A stretch of DNA of 64,000 nt from Flavivirga rizhaonensis (GTDB lineage: Bacteria; Bacteroidota; Bacteroidia; Flavobacteriales; Flavobacteriaceae): NCBI RefSeq assembly GCF_004791695.1, contig NZ_SRSO01000018.1, positions 41,340-105,339 on the forward strand, read 5' to 3'. The position numbers were made by a program, and so were the translations under genes. Each line of letters starts with the position of its first letter. Positions within the stretch are counted from its first letter, which is position 1. Positions 34,122-42,775 of the stretch are shown piece after piece. The notes beneath the pieces are model-generated. The model was not told the DNA's origin. It saw only the letters and a list, made by a program, of their open reading frames with translations, and searched no databases.

Positions 34122-35336
34122 TTAAGAGAGCATCATTTTTGCTTTTCTTACACCTTCAACTAAGATATCAATCTCTTCCTTGGTATTGTAAAATGAAAAC
34201 GAAGCTCGAACGGTTCCCGGAATTTTATAAAAATCCATAATAGGTTGCGCACAATGATGTCCTGTACGAACGGCGATTCCTAGTTTATCTAAAATGGTAC
34301 CAACATCGTAGGGGTGTATATTTTCTAAATTAAAAGAAATTACAGATGTTTTGTTTTTAGAGGTTCCATATATTTTTAAACCATCTATAGCCAATAACTT
34401 TTCTGTAGCATAATCTAACAAGTCGTTTTCATAAGTTGCTATAGCATCAAACCCAATGCTGTTCATATAGTCGATAGCAGTTCCAAAAACAATACCTCCA
34501 GCAATATTTGGTGTGCCAGCTTCGAACTTATGGGGTAAATCGGCATAGGTCGTTTTCTCAAACGTTACTTCGGCAATCATTTCCCCTCCTCCTTGATAGG
34601 GTGGTAATTTTTTAAGCCATGTTTCTTTTCCATAAAGCATACCAACACCGGTTGGACCACACATTTTATGAGCCGATGCCACATAAAAATCAACGTCTAA
34701 AGCTTGCACATCTGGTTTTATATGTGGACATGCTTGGGCGCCATCAATTAAAACGGCCGCACCAACTTGATGTGCTTTTTCTATAATATATTCAATAGGA
34801 TTGATTGTTCCTAAAGCATTTGAAATATGATTTACAAAAACAAGTTTTGTGTTTTCGGATAGTAAATTGTCGAAGTCGCTCATCACCAATTCACCATCTT
34901 CATTCATTGGAATGACTTTGAGAATACCACCTGTGCGTTCACAGAGCATTTGCCATGGTACAATATTACTATGATGTTCTAAAGCAGAAACAATGATTTC
35001 ATCTCCTTTCTTTAAGAGTGAAGAGAAGCCGTTTGCTACTAAATTAATGCTATGTGTTGTTCCGGATGTTAGTATGATTTCATGCGAAAACTTAGCATTA
35101 AAGTGGGCTTGTATTTTATGGCGTGCTTGTTCGTATAAATCGGTTGCTTCCTGACTTAAGGTATGTACACCACGATGAATATTGGCATTGTAGTTTGAGT
35201 AATAATCTACGATGGTATCAATAACTTGTTGTGGTGTTTGTGATGTGGCTGCATTATCGAAATACACCAATGATTTGCCATTAACTTTACGCGAAAGAAT
35301 GGGGAAATCTTTTCTTATGTCTAGTACGTTGAACAT
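34122..35336 (-). CDS. sufS: SufS, cysteine desulfurase
   Basis: 404 residues, a class V aminotransferase-fold PLP enzyme. The PLP lysine is K224 in VASAHKMCGPTG and the persulfide cysteine is C362 in RTGHHCAQP. The SALEHHSNIVPWQ and GTPNIAG segments are typical of the SufS/CsdA group. It releases sulfur from cysteine as a persulfide for SufE. Order here is sufD, sufS, small gene, sufE. Confidence 0.97.
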   Translation of the reverse strand: MFNVLDIRKDFPILSRKVNGKSLVYFDNAATSQTPQQVIDTIVDYYSNYNANIHRGVHTLSQEATDLYEQARHKIQAHFNAKFSHEIILTSGTTHSINLVANGFSSLLKKGDEIIVSALEHHSNIVPWQMLCERTGGILKVIPMNEDGELVMSDFDNLLSENTKLVFVNHISNALGTINPIEYIIEKAHQVGAAVLIDGAQACPHIKPDVQALDVDFYVASAHKMCGPTGVGMLYGKETWLKKLPPYQGGGEMIAEVTFEKTTYADLPHKFEAGTPNIAGGIVFGTAIDYMNSIGFDAIATYENDLLDYATEKLLAIDGLKIYGTSKNKTSVISFNLENIHPYDVGTILDKLGIAVRTGHHCAQPIMDFYKIPGTVRASFSFYNTKEEIDILVEGVRKAKMMLS

Positions 35337-35473
35337 GGTTTTTTGTTTAGTCTCGATAATTGTTTTTGATTCTGTTTACGATTTGAAGTCTTTTTTACTA
35401 GGAAAGACTTTTCGACTGCGCTCAAAGTGACATTATATTAATGAATAATTTTGATACTGAAATAAGCTCTGTA

Positions 35474-36787
35474 CTATAGATCGAATCCTATATTAACCCC
35501 TAGTGTATTCGCGATAATCTTTGTAATACGTTGTTTCATTTCTGGAATTTTAACCGAACTTAATACGTTATTACTAAAAGCGTACATTAAAAGTGCTTTG
35601 GCTTCTTTTTCCGGAATACCACGCGAACGCATATAAAACATAGCACTTTCGTCTAATTGTCCAATGGTACAGCCATGCGAACATTTAACGTCGTCTGCGA
35701 AGATTTCTAGCTGTGGCTTGGTGTTTATCGTTGCTTTATCGCTTATTAAAATATTGTTGTTTGCCTGAAATGCATTGGTTTTCTGAGCTTCTTTTTCAAC
35801 AATAATTTTCCCATTGAAAACACCTGTTGAATTCTCTCCAAAAATACCCTTGTAGTCTTGATGACTTTCGCAATTCGGTTCTATATGATGTACTAATGTA
35901 TTGTGGTCTACATGTTGTTTTTCACCAATAATAGTTACACCTTTTAGGATAGAATCAATACGTTCTCCTTCTTGAAAGAAGTTTAAATTGTTACGTGTTA
36001 ATTTCCCTCCAAAGGCAAAAGTGTGAACAGATGCTACACTTTCTTTCTTTTGTTTTATAAACGTATTGTCTATTAATGATGCATTAGAGTTATCGTTCTG
36101 AATTTTATAGTAATCGACAATAGCACGTTTATTTGTGAAAATTTCGGTAACACTATTTGTAAGAACAGGATTGTCGTTTAAACTTTGGTGACGCTCGATA
36201 ATCTGTACGTGTGAGTTCTCATCAACCACAATTAAATTTCGAGGTTGTAACATGGTTGCTGATTCATTTCCTGTTGAAAAATGCAAGATCTGAATTGGTT
36301 TTTCAACCATTTTATTTTTTGGAATATGAATGTAGGCACCTTCACTTGAAAATGCTGTATTTAATGATGATAGACTATCTTTTGTTGCTGCTTTGTTGAA
36401 ATAATTTTCAATTAAAATACGATACTTAGGTTTTGTAAGTGCAGACGACATTAAGCAAACATCCATACCATCGTGAGTAGTTTGCGATAGGTGAGACGAA
36501 TATTTACCGTCGATAAATACAATTTTATAGGTATCTATATCGTGGATAAAATATTTTTTAATGTCTTTATATTCTATGGCATTTTCCTGTTGAGGGAATA
36601 CACTATAGTCCTCTTTTAGTATTTTATTTAAAGAAGTGTATTTCCAGGCTTCTTCTTTTTTTGTTGGAAAGCCTTTTTCTTCAAATATCTTAATAGCATC
36701 ATTTCTTACATCGTGCACATAGGTATCAATGTCTACTTGATTTTCAAATACTAAAAAGGATGATAATAATTTTTCTTTTAAATCCAT
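35474..36787 (-). CDS. sufD: SufD, Fe-S cluster scaffold subunit
   Basis: 437 residues of SufB/SufD beta-helix fold. The N-terminal helical part (FPTKKEEAWKYTSLNKIL) and the C-terminal CSHGCTIGQLDESAMFYMRSRGIPEKEAKALLMYAF segment are diagnostic. It forms the SufBC2D complex and supports iron entry and scaffold stability. The gene follows sufC after a 154-bp repeat-bearing gap. Confidence 0.96.
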   Translation of the reverse strand: MDLKEKLLSSFLVFENQVDIDTYVHDVRNDAIKIFEEKGFPTKKEEAWKYTSLNKILKEDYSVFPQQENAIEYKDIKKYFIHDIDTYKIVFIDGKYSSHLSQTTHDGMDVCLMSSALTKPKYRILIENYFNKAATKDSLSSLNTAFSSEGAYIHIPKNKMVEKPIQILHFSTGNESATMLQPRNLIVVDENSHVQIIERHQSLNDNPVLTNSVTEIFTNKRAIVDYYKIQNDNSNASLIDNTFIKQKKESVASVHTFAFGGKLTRNNLNFFQEGERIDSILKGVTIIGEKQHVDHNTLVHHIEPNCESHQDYKGIFGENSTGVFNGKIIVEKEAQKTNAFQANNNILISDKATINTKPQLEIFADDVKCSHGCTIGQLDESAMFYMRSRGIPEKEAKALLMYAFSNNVLSSVKIPEMKQRITKIIANTLGVNIGFDL

Positions 36788-36941
36788 TTTCTCAGTCTTC
36801 AGTGATCAGTCTTCAGTAAGCAGTCATAAGCGTTACCAAATCTGTGTAATTTATTGCTGTTTTATTTTGAATAGAATAGTAAGAGTAATCAGGGTTTGAG
36901 TAAGCAAAACTGCCAACTGCTAACTGAATACTGCGGACTAG
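36788..36941. repeat. intergenic gap with CAGTCTTCAGT / ACTGAATACTG repeats
   Basis: Next to the sufD start lie two copies of CAGTCTTCAGT; near the sufC end there is AACTGCCAACTGCTAACTGAATACTG. They are complementary versions of one another (CTGAAT/CTTCAG), so the gap could fold. The pattern recurs at 32697-32748 and 38110-38158. Confidence 0.6.
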
Positions 36942-37694
36942 CTATGCGTTCACTTCTTCTTTAATCCAGTCGTAACCTTTTTCTTCAAGCTCATGAGCAA
37001 GTTCTTTTGTTCCAGATTTAACAATTTTTCCATTGTATAATACATGTACAAAATCAGGAACGATATAGTCTAATAAACGTTGATAGTGTGTAATAACAAC
37101 AACAGCGTTGTCTTTGCTTTTAAGTTTGTTTACACCATTTGCAACAATACGTAAAGCATCAATATCAAGACCGGAATCTGTTTCATCAAGAATTGCTAGT
37201 TTTGGTTCTAACATAGCCATTTGAAAGATCTCGTTACGTTTTTTCTCCCCCCCAGAGAACCCTTCGTTTAATGAACGAGACAAAAACTTTCTATCAATTT
37301 CTAAAAGCTCAGATTTTTCACGAATTAATTTAAGCATGTCTTTAGCAGGCATGTCTTCTAATCCTTTGGCTTTTCTGGTTTCGTTAATAGCTGTTTTCAT
37401 GAAGTTGGTAACGGAAACACCAGGAATTTCAACAGGATATTGAAATGATAAAAACACGCCTTTGTGTGCACGTTCTTCGGCAGCTAATTCATCAATATCT
37501 TCACCGTTGAATTCAATATTGCCTTTAGTCACTTCATATTCTTCTTTTCCTGCAATCACAGAAGCTAATGTGCTTTTTCCAGAACCATTAGGTCCCATGA
37601 TGGCATGTACTTCTCCCGCCTTTACTTCAAGGTTAATGCCTTGTAAAATGGTTTTATCTTCAACACTTGCGTGTAAATTATCAATTTTTAACAT
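36942..37694 (-). CDS. sufC: SufC, ATPase of the SUF complex
   Basis: 250 residues, ABC-type ATPase. Walker A GPNGSGKST at 34-42, signature region LNEGFSGGEKKRNEI, Walker B KLAILDETDSGLD, and the switch histidine in VVVITHYQRL. The sequence is typical of SufC, which drives conformational change of SufBCD. It is 9 bp after a small lipoprotein gene that separates it from sufB. Confidence 0.97.
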   Translation of the reverse strand: MLKIDNLHASVEDKTILQGINLEVKAGEVHAIMGPNGSGKSTLASVIAGKEEYEVTKGNIEFNGEDIDELAAEERAHKGVFLSFQYPVEIPGVSVTNFMKTAINETRKAKGLEDMPAKDMLKLIREKSELLEIDRKFLSRSLNEGFSGGEKKRNEIFQMAMLEPKLAILDETDSGLDIDALRIVANGVNKLKSKDNAVVVITHYQRLLDYIVPDFVHVLYNGKIVKSGTKELAHELEEKGYDWIKEEVNA

Positions 37695-37703
37695 AGTTTT
37701 TAT

Positions 37704-38048
37704 TTACTTCACTAGTTTTACAACGTTGTTATCTCCTTTCTTCGGTGCTGTTACGTCTAAAATTTCAACAATTTCAACTTTATTTTCCCAAAGTATTTTT
37801 TCGTCTTTTTGATTTGTAATTCGCCCTCTAATCTCAACAGAAACCATATCTGTCGGTTCAGATTTGAAGGTTTCGGCTTTTTTGTTTAACTCATGCAATT
37901 TATCAGTAATTAAAACACCATAAATCTCATTTTGAGTTTGTAATACGGCAGCTCCATCATAATAAACAAATTCCCCTTTTATTATTTCCCCTTTTTCACA
38001 GCTTACAAATATTGCCAGAATTGTTACGATAAAAAATGCTCTTTTCAT
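37704..38048 (-). CDS. small putative lipoprotein between sufB and sufC
   Basis: 114 residues with a lipoprotein signal (MKRAFFIVTILAIFVSCEKGE, cysteine 17). The mature domain has an OB- or beta-barrel-like pattern (EFVYYDGAAVLQTQNEIYGVLITDKLHEL, then VEIRGRITNQKDEKILWENKVEIVEIL). I know no function. It sits 9 bp before sufC and 113 bp after sufB, so it is co-transcribed with them although it is exported. It may be a passenger gene or a lineage-specific part of the operon. Confidence 0.75.
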   Translation of the reverse strand: MKRAFFIVTILAIFVSCEKGEIIKGEFVYYDGAAVLQTQNEIYGVLITDKLHELNKKAETFKSEPTDMVSVEIRGRITNQKDEKILWENKVEIVEILDVTAPKKGDNNVVKLVK

Positions 38049-38161
38049 TTTTAAATTTATTTTCAGTTTTCAAAACTAAACGAGAAACTGTTCATTATAT
38101 TTTAAGGTTTTGAATATTCAGTTAAGCGTGAGCGAACTGCAACTGAATACTGCAAACTATT

Positions 38162-39613
38162 TTATCCAACACTTCCTTCTAAACTTATTTCTAATAATTT
38201 TTGAGCTTCTACCGCAAACTCCATTGGAAGTTTATTTAAAACTTCTTTACTAAATCCGTTTACAATCAAAGCAATGGCTTTTTCTGTGTCTATACCACGT
38301 TGGTTACAGTAGAAAATTTGATCTTCACCAATTTTACTGGTAGTAGCTTCGTGCTCTATTTTAGCGGACTTATTTTTTGCTTCTATATAAGGAAAGGTAT
38401 GTGCACCACATTCATTTCCCATTAGTAAACTGTCACATTGCGAAAAGTTACGTGCGTTTTCTGCTCTGGAATTAATTTGAACTAAACCACGATAACTATT
38501 TTGTGATTTTCCAGCTGAAATTCCTTTTGAAATGATAGTTGATTTGGTATTTTTTCCCAAATGAATCATTTTGGTTCCGGTATCTGCTTGTTGGTAATTA
38601 TTGGTTACTGCTATAGAATAAAACTCTCCCACAGAATTGTCACCTTTTAATATACATGATGGGTATTTCCAGGTAACAGCAGAACCTGTTTCAACTTGTG
38701 TCCAAGAGATTTTCGCGTTTTTCTCACATAAACCACGCTTGGTTACAAAGTTGTAAACGCCTCCTTTACCTTCTGAGTTACCGGGGTACCAGTTTTGTAC
38801 TGTTGAGTATTTAATCTCAGCATCGTCTAGAGCAATGAGTTCGACTACAGCTGCGTGTAATTGGTTTTCATCTCTACTAGGTGCTGTACAGCCTTCAAGG
38901 TAACTTACGTAACTGCCTTCGTCTGCTATTACCAATGTTCTTTCAAATTGTCCAGTACCTGCCTGGTTGATTCTAAAGTAAGTTGATAATTCCATTGGGC
39001 ATTTTACCCCTTTAGGGATGTAGCAGAAAGAACCATCACTAAACACAGCACTGTTTAATGCAGCATAAAAGTTGTCTTTTTGAGGTACGACAGTACCTAA
39101 ATATTTTTTGACTAATTCCGGATGCTCTTTTATAGCTTCGGAAATACTCATAAATATAATGCCTTTTTCTCCTAAGGTTTTCTTAAAGGTTGTTGCAACT
39201 GAAACAGAATCTATAACAACATCCATGGCAACACCTGCAAGTTTCTTTTGCTCATCCAGAGAAATACCCAGTTTTTCAAAAGTTGCCAATAATTCTGGAT
39301 CAACTTCATCAATGCTATCATATTTAGGTTTACTATTTGGTGCAGAATAATATGAAATGCCTTGAAAATCTGGTTTTTTATAACGTACATTTGCCCATTC
39401 TGGTTCAGTCATTTCTTTCCAAACACGAAAGGCCTCTAATCTCCAATCGGTCATCCATTGTGGCTCTTCTTTCTTTTGGGAAATGGCACGTACAATATCT
39501 TCATTTAAACCATTAGGGAATGTATCTGATTCTATATCAGTATAAAAACCATATTCGTATTCTTTGGTTTTAAGTTCTTCCCTTAAATCGTCCTCTGTGT
39601 ATTTATTACTCAT
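38162..39613 (-). CDS. sufB: SufB, Fe-S cluster scaffold subunit
   Basis: 483 residues, full-length SufB. The central [27 protein letters not shown], the [37 protein letters not shown] stretch and the C-terminal [26 protein letters not shown] with its conserved glutamate and cysteine are all present. It carries the nascent cluster in the SufBC2D complex. It follows the IscA-like gene by 48 bp. Confidence 0.97.
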   Translation of the reverse strand: MSNKYTEDDLREELKTKEYEYGFYTDIESDTFPNGLNEDIVRAISQKKEEPQWMTDWRLEAFRVWKEMTEPEWANVRYKKPDFQGISYYSAPNSKPKYDSIDEVDPELLATFEKLGISLDEQKKLAGVAMDVVIDSVSVATTFKKTLGEKGIIFMSISEAIKEHPELVKKYLGTVVPQKDNFYAALNSAVFSDGSFCYIPKGVKCPMELSTYFRINQAGTGQFERTLVIADEGSYVSYLEGCTAPSRDENQLHAAVVELIALDDAEIKYSTVQNWYPGNSEGKGGVYNFVTKRGLCEKNAKISWTQVETGSAVTWKYPSCILKGDNSVGEFYSIAVTNNYQQADTGTKMIHLGKNTKSTIISKGISAGKSQNSYRGLVQINSRAENARNFSQCDSLLMGNECGAHTFPYIEAKNKSAKIEHEATTSKIGEDQIFYCNQRGIDTEKAIALIVNGFSKEVLNKLPMEFAVEAQKLLEISLEGSVG

Positions 39614-39661
39614 TGTTCTTTTTGGTTATGTCTTCCCTTTGGGAAGATTTAGATGGGCTTT

Positions 39662-39991
39662 TTAGAGTGAAAATGATTCTCCACAACCACAAGTGCGGTT
39701 TGCGTTAGGATTGTTAAATACGAAACCTGTTCCGTTTAATCCTCCGGAATATTCAAGTGTTGTTCCGATTAGGTATAAAAAGCTTTTTTTATCAACGATA
39801 ATTTTTACATCATTATCTTCAAACACTTTATCGTCTTCTTTACTTTCTTTATCAAATTTTAAATCATAAGACAGCCCAGAACAACCGCCACTCTTAACAC
39901 CTACACGTACGTAGTCTTTAGAAGGATTGTAGCCATCATCAGTCATTAATTCAATAACTTTCTTTTTAGCTGTTTCAGAAACTTTTATCAT
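39662..39991 (-). CDS. A-type Fe-S carrier protein (IscA/SufA-like)
   Basis: 109 residues from ATG 39991 (MIKVSETAKKKVIELM); the longer frame upstream has no conserved sequence and runs over the promoter. The three cluster cysteines are visible in KSGGCSGLSYDL and the C-terminal CGCGESFSL. It is the first gene of the SUF operon and delivers clusters to target proteins. A promoter box lies 61 bp upstream. Confidence 0.94.
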   Translation of the reverse strand: MIKVSETAKKKVIELMTDDGYNPSKDYVRVGVKSGGCSGLSYDLKFDKESKEDDKVFEDNDVKIIVDKKSFLYLIGTTLEYSGGLNGTGFVFNNPNANRTCGCGESFSL

Positions 39992-40052
39992 ATTATTTTT
40001 TATTAGATTTAGAAATGTGTTAATTTTATTAAGACAGTTTCTAAATAGATCA

Positions 40053-40060
40053 CAAATATA
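40053..40060 (-). promoter_or_regulatory. probable -7 box of the SUF operon
   Basis: On the minus strand TATATTTG, a perfect TAnnTTTG, ends 61 bp before the IscA-like start. No strong -33 TTTG is seen at the usual distance. No obvious palindromic operator is found near it. Confidence 0.5.
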
Positions 40061-40134
40061 CAATATAAGTCATGGATTACCATATAACCTAACATTATAT
40101 TAGTATATGGGTTTATAGGTTTTTTTTATTAAAA

Positions 40135-40165
40135 AATAAAGAGCTTAAATGAAAGCTCTTTTATT
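40135..40165 (-). terminator. intrinsic terminator after the 67-aa zinc-ribbon gene
   Basis: AAAGAGCTT (40138-40146) pairs with AAGCTCTTT (40153-40161) around a 6-nt loop, with AT-rich flanks that extend the stem with one bulge. On the minus strand it lies 33 bp after the stop of the 40198-40401 gene. Confidence 0.65.
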
Positions 40166-40197
40166 GTATTGTTTTAAGATTTTTAAATGTTAATACG

Positions 40198-40401
40198 TTA
40201 AACTATTCTTTTTGTTTTTGTAATGGATAAAATATTTTGTTTTTGTTTTACGTTTACAATATCACCATTTTTACCAAATTTAAAGTAGTTTTTACAACTC
40301 TTGCAAATCAATTGAGGTGTGTTTGTATTTGTTTTGTTTAAACGAAAATAATTATGTCCATAAGCAGAGCAAAATAGGGTTGAAGTTAAATTGGTTTTCA
40401 T
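40198..40401 (-). CDS. small zinc-ribbon-like protein (paralogue 1 of 4)
   Basis: 67 residues. It has the layout CSAYGHNYFRLNK, about 18 residues, then CKSCKNYFKFGKNGDIV, so C-x3-GH-x(n)-C-x2-C with an invariant GH, a single small zinc site. The same pattern is found at 42386-42619, 48562-48897 and 48970-49239. It recalls DUF1660-type phage or accessory proteins but I cannot assign a function. Terminator downstream and SUF promoter region upstream indicate an independent gene. Confidence 0.7.
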   Translation of the reverse strand: MKTNLTSTLFCSAYGHNYFRLNKTNTNTPQLICKSCKNYFKFGKNGDIVNVKQKQNILSITKTKRIV

Positions 40402-40958
40402 GGTATTAGTAATTTTCTGTAAATTAAATTAAGTAAAATAATACATACTTGAAAGAAAAATTCTATTTTTTTAACAAATTAGATTGGTTTTTATGGTGAT
40501 TTTTCCTCTTAAAATCACTTTTTATAGATAAATTGACAGTTTGAAAAGGAAGGTTTTAAACACTTTTAAATTTGCATTATTTTTAACTGAAAGTTGTATG
40601 TAAGAACTTAAGAGGTTTAAAACTTTAAAGTGTTAAGATTGTAAAAGATATTAGGAAAGAAAGTAGCTTTTAATTGGGTAATAATATTTTAAATCAATTT
40701 TAGATAAAGTTTTTGAAAATCTAGATGCTCTTTAATTCTAAGGCCTCTATTTGGTTTTAAATTCTCTTAGGATGTGTATGGTTTAAGAACAGCTAAAAAA
40801 ATAAAACAAGACATCGCTTTATAGCCTTTACCTAAAACCACAAAAAGTATGGTCCGAATACTAATCGTAGTGCTGCGGATGTGTTTTATTTGATGTGGTT
40901 AATCCATGACTTGATTCATGTGTTAAAATAAATCTGTTTTTATTAAATGATTCTATTA
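40402..40958. other. gene-free region upstream of the fic gene
   Basis: About 550 bp without a convincing gene. At about 40846-40929 the plus strand carries a protein-like stretch without a start (YGPNTNRSAADVFYLMWLIH... and a stop), perhaps the tail of a lost gene. Otherwise AT-rich sequence only. Confidence 0.4.
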
Positions 40959-41050
40959 TTGGATAAAATTGGATACTAATTGGATATATCCAAAAGAATA
41001 ATTACATATATTTGTAATTGGATAAAATTGGATACAAAATGGATATATCT
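40959..41050 (+). promoter_or_regulatory. promoter and duplicated operator-like repeats of the fic gene
   Basis: TTGGATAAAATTGGATAC occurs at 40959-40976 and again at 41018-41035, 59 bp apart. Each copy is followed by TGGATATATC; the first is part of the perfect palindrome TTGGATATATCCAA (40980-40993) and the second covers the ATG (41039-41050). A perfect -7 box TATATTTG (41007-41014) lies between the copies, so transcription would start about at the second copy. This is the expected layout for autorepression by the winged helix at the Fic C-terminus. Confidence 0.7.
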
Positions 41051-42103
41051 AAAAAGATAGTATTTCAACCAGCTATATTTCAGGACATCATACAAAAAAC
41101 AGGTCTTGTTGATACCTTTAAAGGTGGCTGGAATCTCATTGAAAATAAAGAAAAGCGTTACTTAAAAGAGTTACGTGATATTGCTACCATTCAAAGTATC
41201 GGTTCATCAACCAGAATAGAAGGTGCTACTTTAACTGATAAAGAAGTTAAACAATTACTTAAGTCGGTACAAATAAATAAACTTGATAAGCGTGAAGAAC
41301 AAGAAGTTGTAGGCTATTATGAAGCTTTAGAACTTATATTAGAGCATTACGAGGATATAGACCTTTCAGAACGCTATTTACACCAATTACACACAGTACT
41401 TTTAAAGTATAGTAGTAAAGACCAACGACACAAAGGGAAATATAAAAATTTATCCAATCAAGTAGTAGCTAACTATCCAGGTGGCGGACAAAAAGTTATA
41501 TTTAGAACTACCGAGCCACATTTAACAGCTAGTGAGATGCACGATTTAATTGTGTGGACTAATGAGCAATTGGAAGAAAAAAAACTACACCCAATACTAA
41601 TAACATCCGTATTTGTGTATGAGTTTCTATCAATTCACCCATATCAAGATGGCAATGGTAGATTGTCACGATTGTTAACCACATTTTTACTACTAAAACA
41701 GGACTACAATTTCATTGAATATGTATCCTTTGAACATGTTATTGAAAACAGAAAGGATATGTACTACAGAGTCCTTATGGAAACTCAAAAACACAGAGGA
41801 ACAGATGATGAAATACTGGATCGTTGGGTGGTTTTCTTTTTGGACTGCCTCATTGAACTTACCGAAAAGTTAAAAACCAAATATGATACCTATAATAGCT
41901 TAAAAAGCAGTACCAACGATAGACAGAAACAAGTATTAGCTTATATAGATGAGCATAAAACGGTTCAGATAAAAGACTTGGAAGAAAACCTATCTGATTA
42001 CTCGAGAAATACACTTAAAAAAGATTTACAATACTTGGTTCAAGAAGGTTTTATATTAACTACTGGTTCTGGTCGTGGTGTGCGTTATCATGCTAAAGCA
42101 TGA
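41039..42103 (+). CDS. Fic family protein with C-terminal winged helix (class II AMPylase type)
   Basis: 354 residues from ATG 41039; a TTG seven codons earlier is inside the operator repeat. The inhibitory helix motif is SSTRIEG (56-62), placing it in the class with an N-terminal inhibitor. The catalytic loop HPYQDGNGRLSR (from 200) has the essential histidine and the GNGR anion site. The C-terminus (about 280-354) is a winged helix-turn-helix (TVQIKDLEENLSDYSRNTLKKDLQYLVQEG). It should attach AMP to a target protein and regulate its own gene. The target is unknown. Duplicated operator-like repeats surround the start. Confidence 0.93.
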   Translation: MDISKKIVFQPAIFQDIIQKTGLVDTFKGGWNLIENKEKRYLKELRDIATIQSIGSSTRIEGATLTDKEVKQLLKSVQINKLDKREEQEVVGYYEALELILEHYEDIDLSERYLHQLHTVLLKYSSKDQRHKGKYKNLSNQVVANYPGGGQKVIFRTTEPHLTASEMHDLIVWTNEQLEEKKLHPILITSVFVYEFLSIHPYQDGNGRLSRLLTTFLLLKQDYNFIEYVSFEHVIENRKDMYYRVLMETQKHRGTDDEILDRWVVFFLDCLIELTEKLKTKYDTYNSLKSSTNDRQKQVLAYIDEHKTVQIKDLEENLSDYSRNTLKKDLQYLVQEGFILTTGSGRGVRYHAKA

Positions 42104-42171
42104 TATTATTTTTTATCATCAAACTATATTTAGTGATGAAAATTAGATTCAAAAAATGAGGACTATAATCC

Positions 42172-42363
42172 TTAATTTATCCAGATTTTGTTGTAAAATG
42201 ATATATCATCATTTAGATTCCGTTCCATTGTTTTGAAAAATAATGTTTGAAATTTAACTCTTGTTTGAAAAGTTACTTCTTCTTCAGACAAATTACTTAA
42301 AAACAATATATTTTTGCCATCAGATTTTTGTATTTCTTCCGCTAATCGGAACTTGTTCTCTAC
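42172..42363 (-). pseudogene. 63-codon coding remnant without a start codon
   Basis: On the minus strand a protein-like frame runs from 42363 (VENKFRLAEEIQKSDG) to a TAA at 42172-42174 (ending FYNKIWIN), directly preceded by an in-frame TAG. Codon choice and amino acid makeup look like real coding sequence, for instance ILFLSNLSEEEVTFQTRVKFQTLFF, but no start codon or full domain is seen. It is probably the 3' end of a decayed gene. I do not recognise the parent family. Confidence 0.4.
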
Positions 42364-42385
42364 CTATTTAGAATAAAGCATTGTC

Positions 42386-42619
42386 TTATGATGACGTTTT
42401 TGAAAGTCTAGATGCTCTTCTTCTTTTTAGGTAATTAGGAAAGTGACTCATTTCTTTATAAACTGATAGATTTATGATATTACCACTATTGGTTGATATG
42501 AAACGGTTATTGCAAGATTTGCATATTAATTCTGAGGTTTCTTTATTTATTTTATCTACATGTAAATAATTATGCCCAAATATGGAGCAAAATCTATCTA
42601 TAGGTTTTTCGTAGGTCAT
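42386..42619 (-). CDS. small zinc-ribbon-like protein (paralogue 2 of 4)
   Basis: 77 residues. CSIFGHNYLHVDK and LICKSCNNRFISTNSGNIINL give the same C-x3-GH...C-x2-C layout as the 40198-40401 protein, with which it shares FGHNY, ELICKSC and GDIV/GNII-type ends. The C-terminus is basic (LKRRRASRLSK). Function unknown. The gap to the next gene on its right is 156 bp. Confidence 0.7.
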   Translation of the reverse strand: MTYEKPIDRFCSIFGHNYLHVDKINKETSELICKSCNNRFISTNSGNIINLSVYKEMSHFPNYLKRRRASRLSKTSS

Positions 42620-42775
42620 TACGTGGGAAATTTAGGGCTGCAAATATCGCAAAAAATCTGTCAAAACAGATTAAACAATTTTTTTTTCGATGAAAAACAA
42701 AGTGATGTTTCGATTTATGAATTAACAACTTGTTATTTGCTGGTAATTGGCGTTATTAGTTTTTCAACAAAGTAT

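Noticed and set aside
39992..40063. Longer N-terminus for the IscA-like protein
   Set aside because: The family starts at MIKVSETAKKK, and the upstream codons overlap the promoter box region.
40846..40929. Short protein-like stretch (YGPNTNRSAADVFYLMW...)
   Set aside because: No start codon and an upstream stop; kept only as a possible relic, not as a gene.
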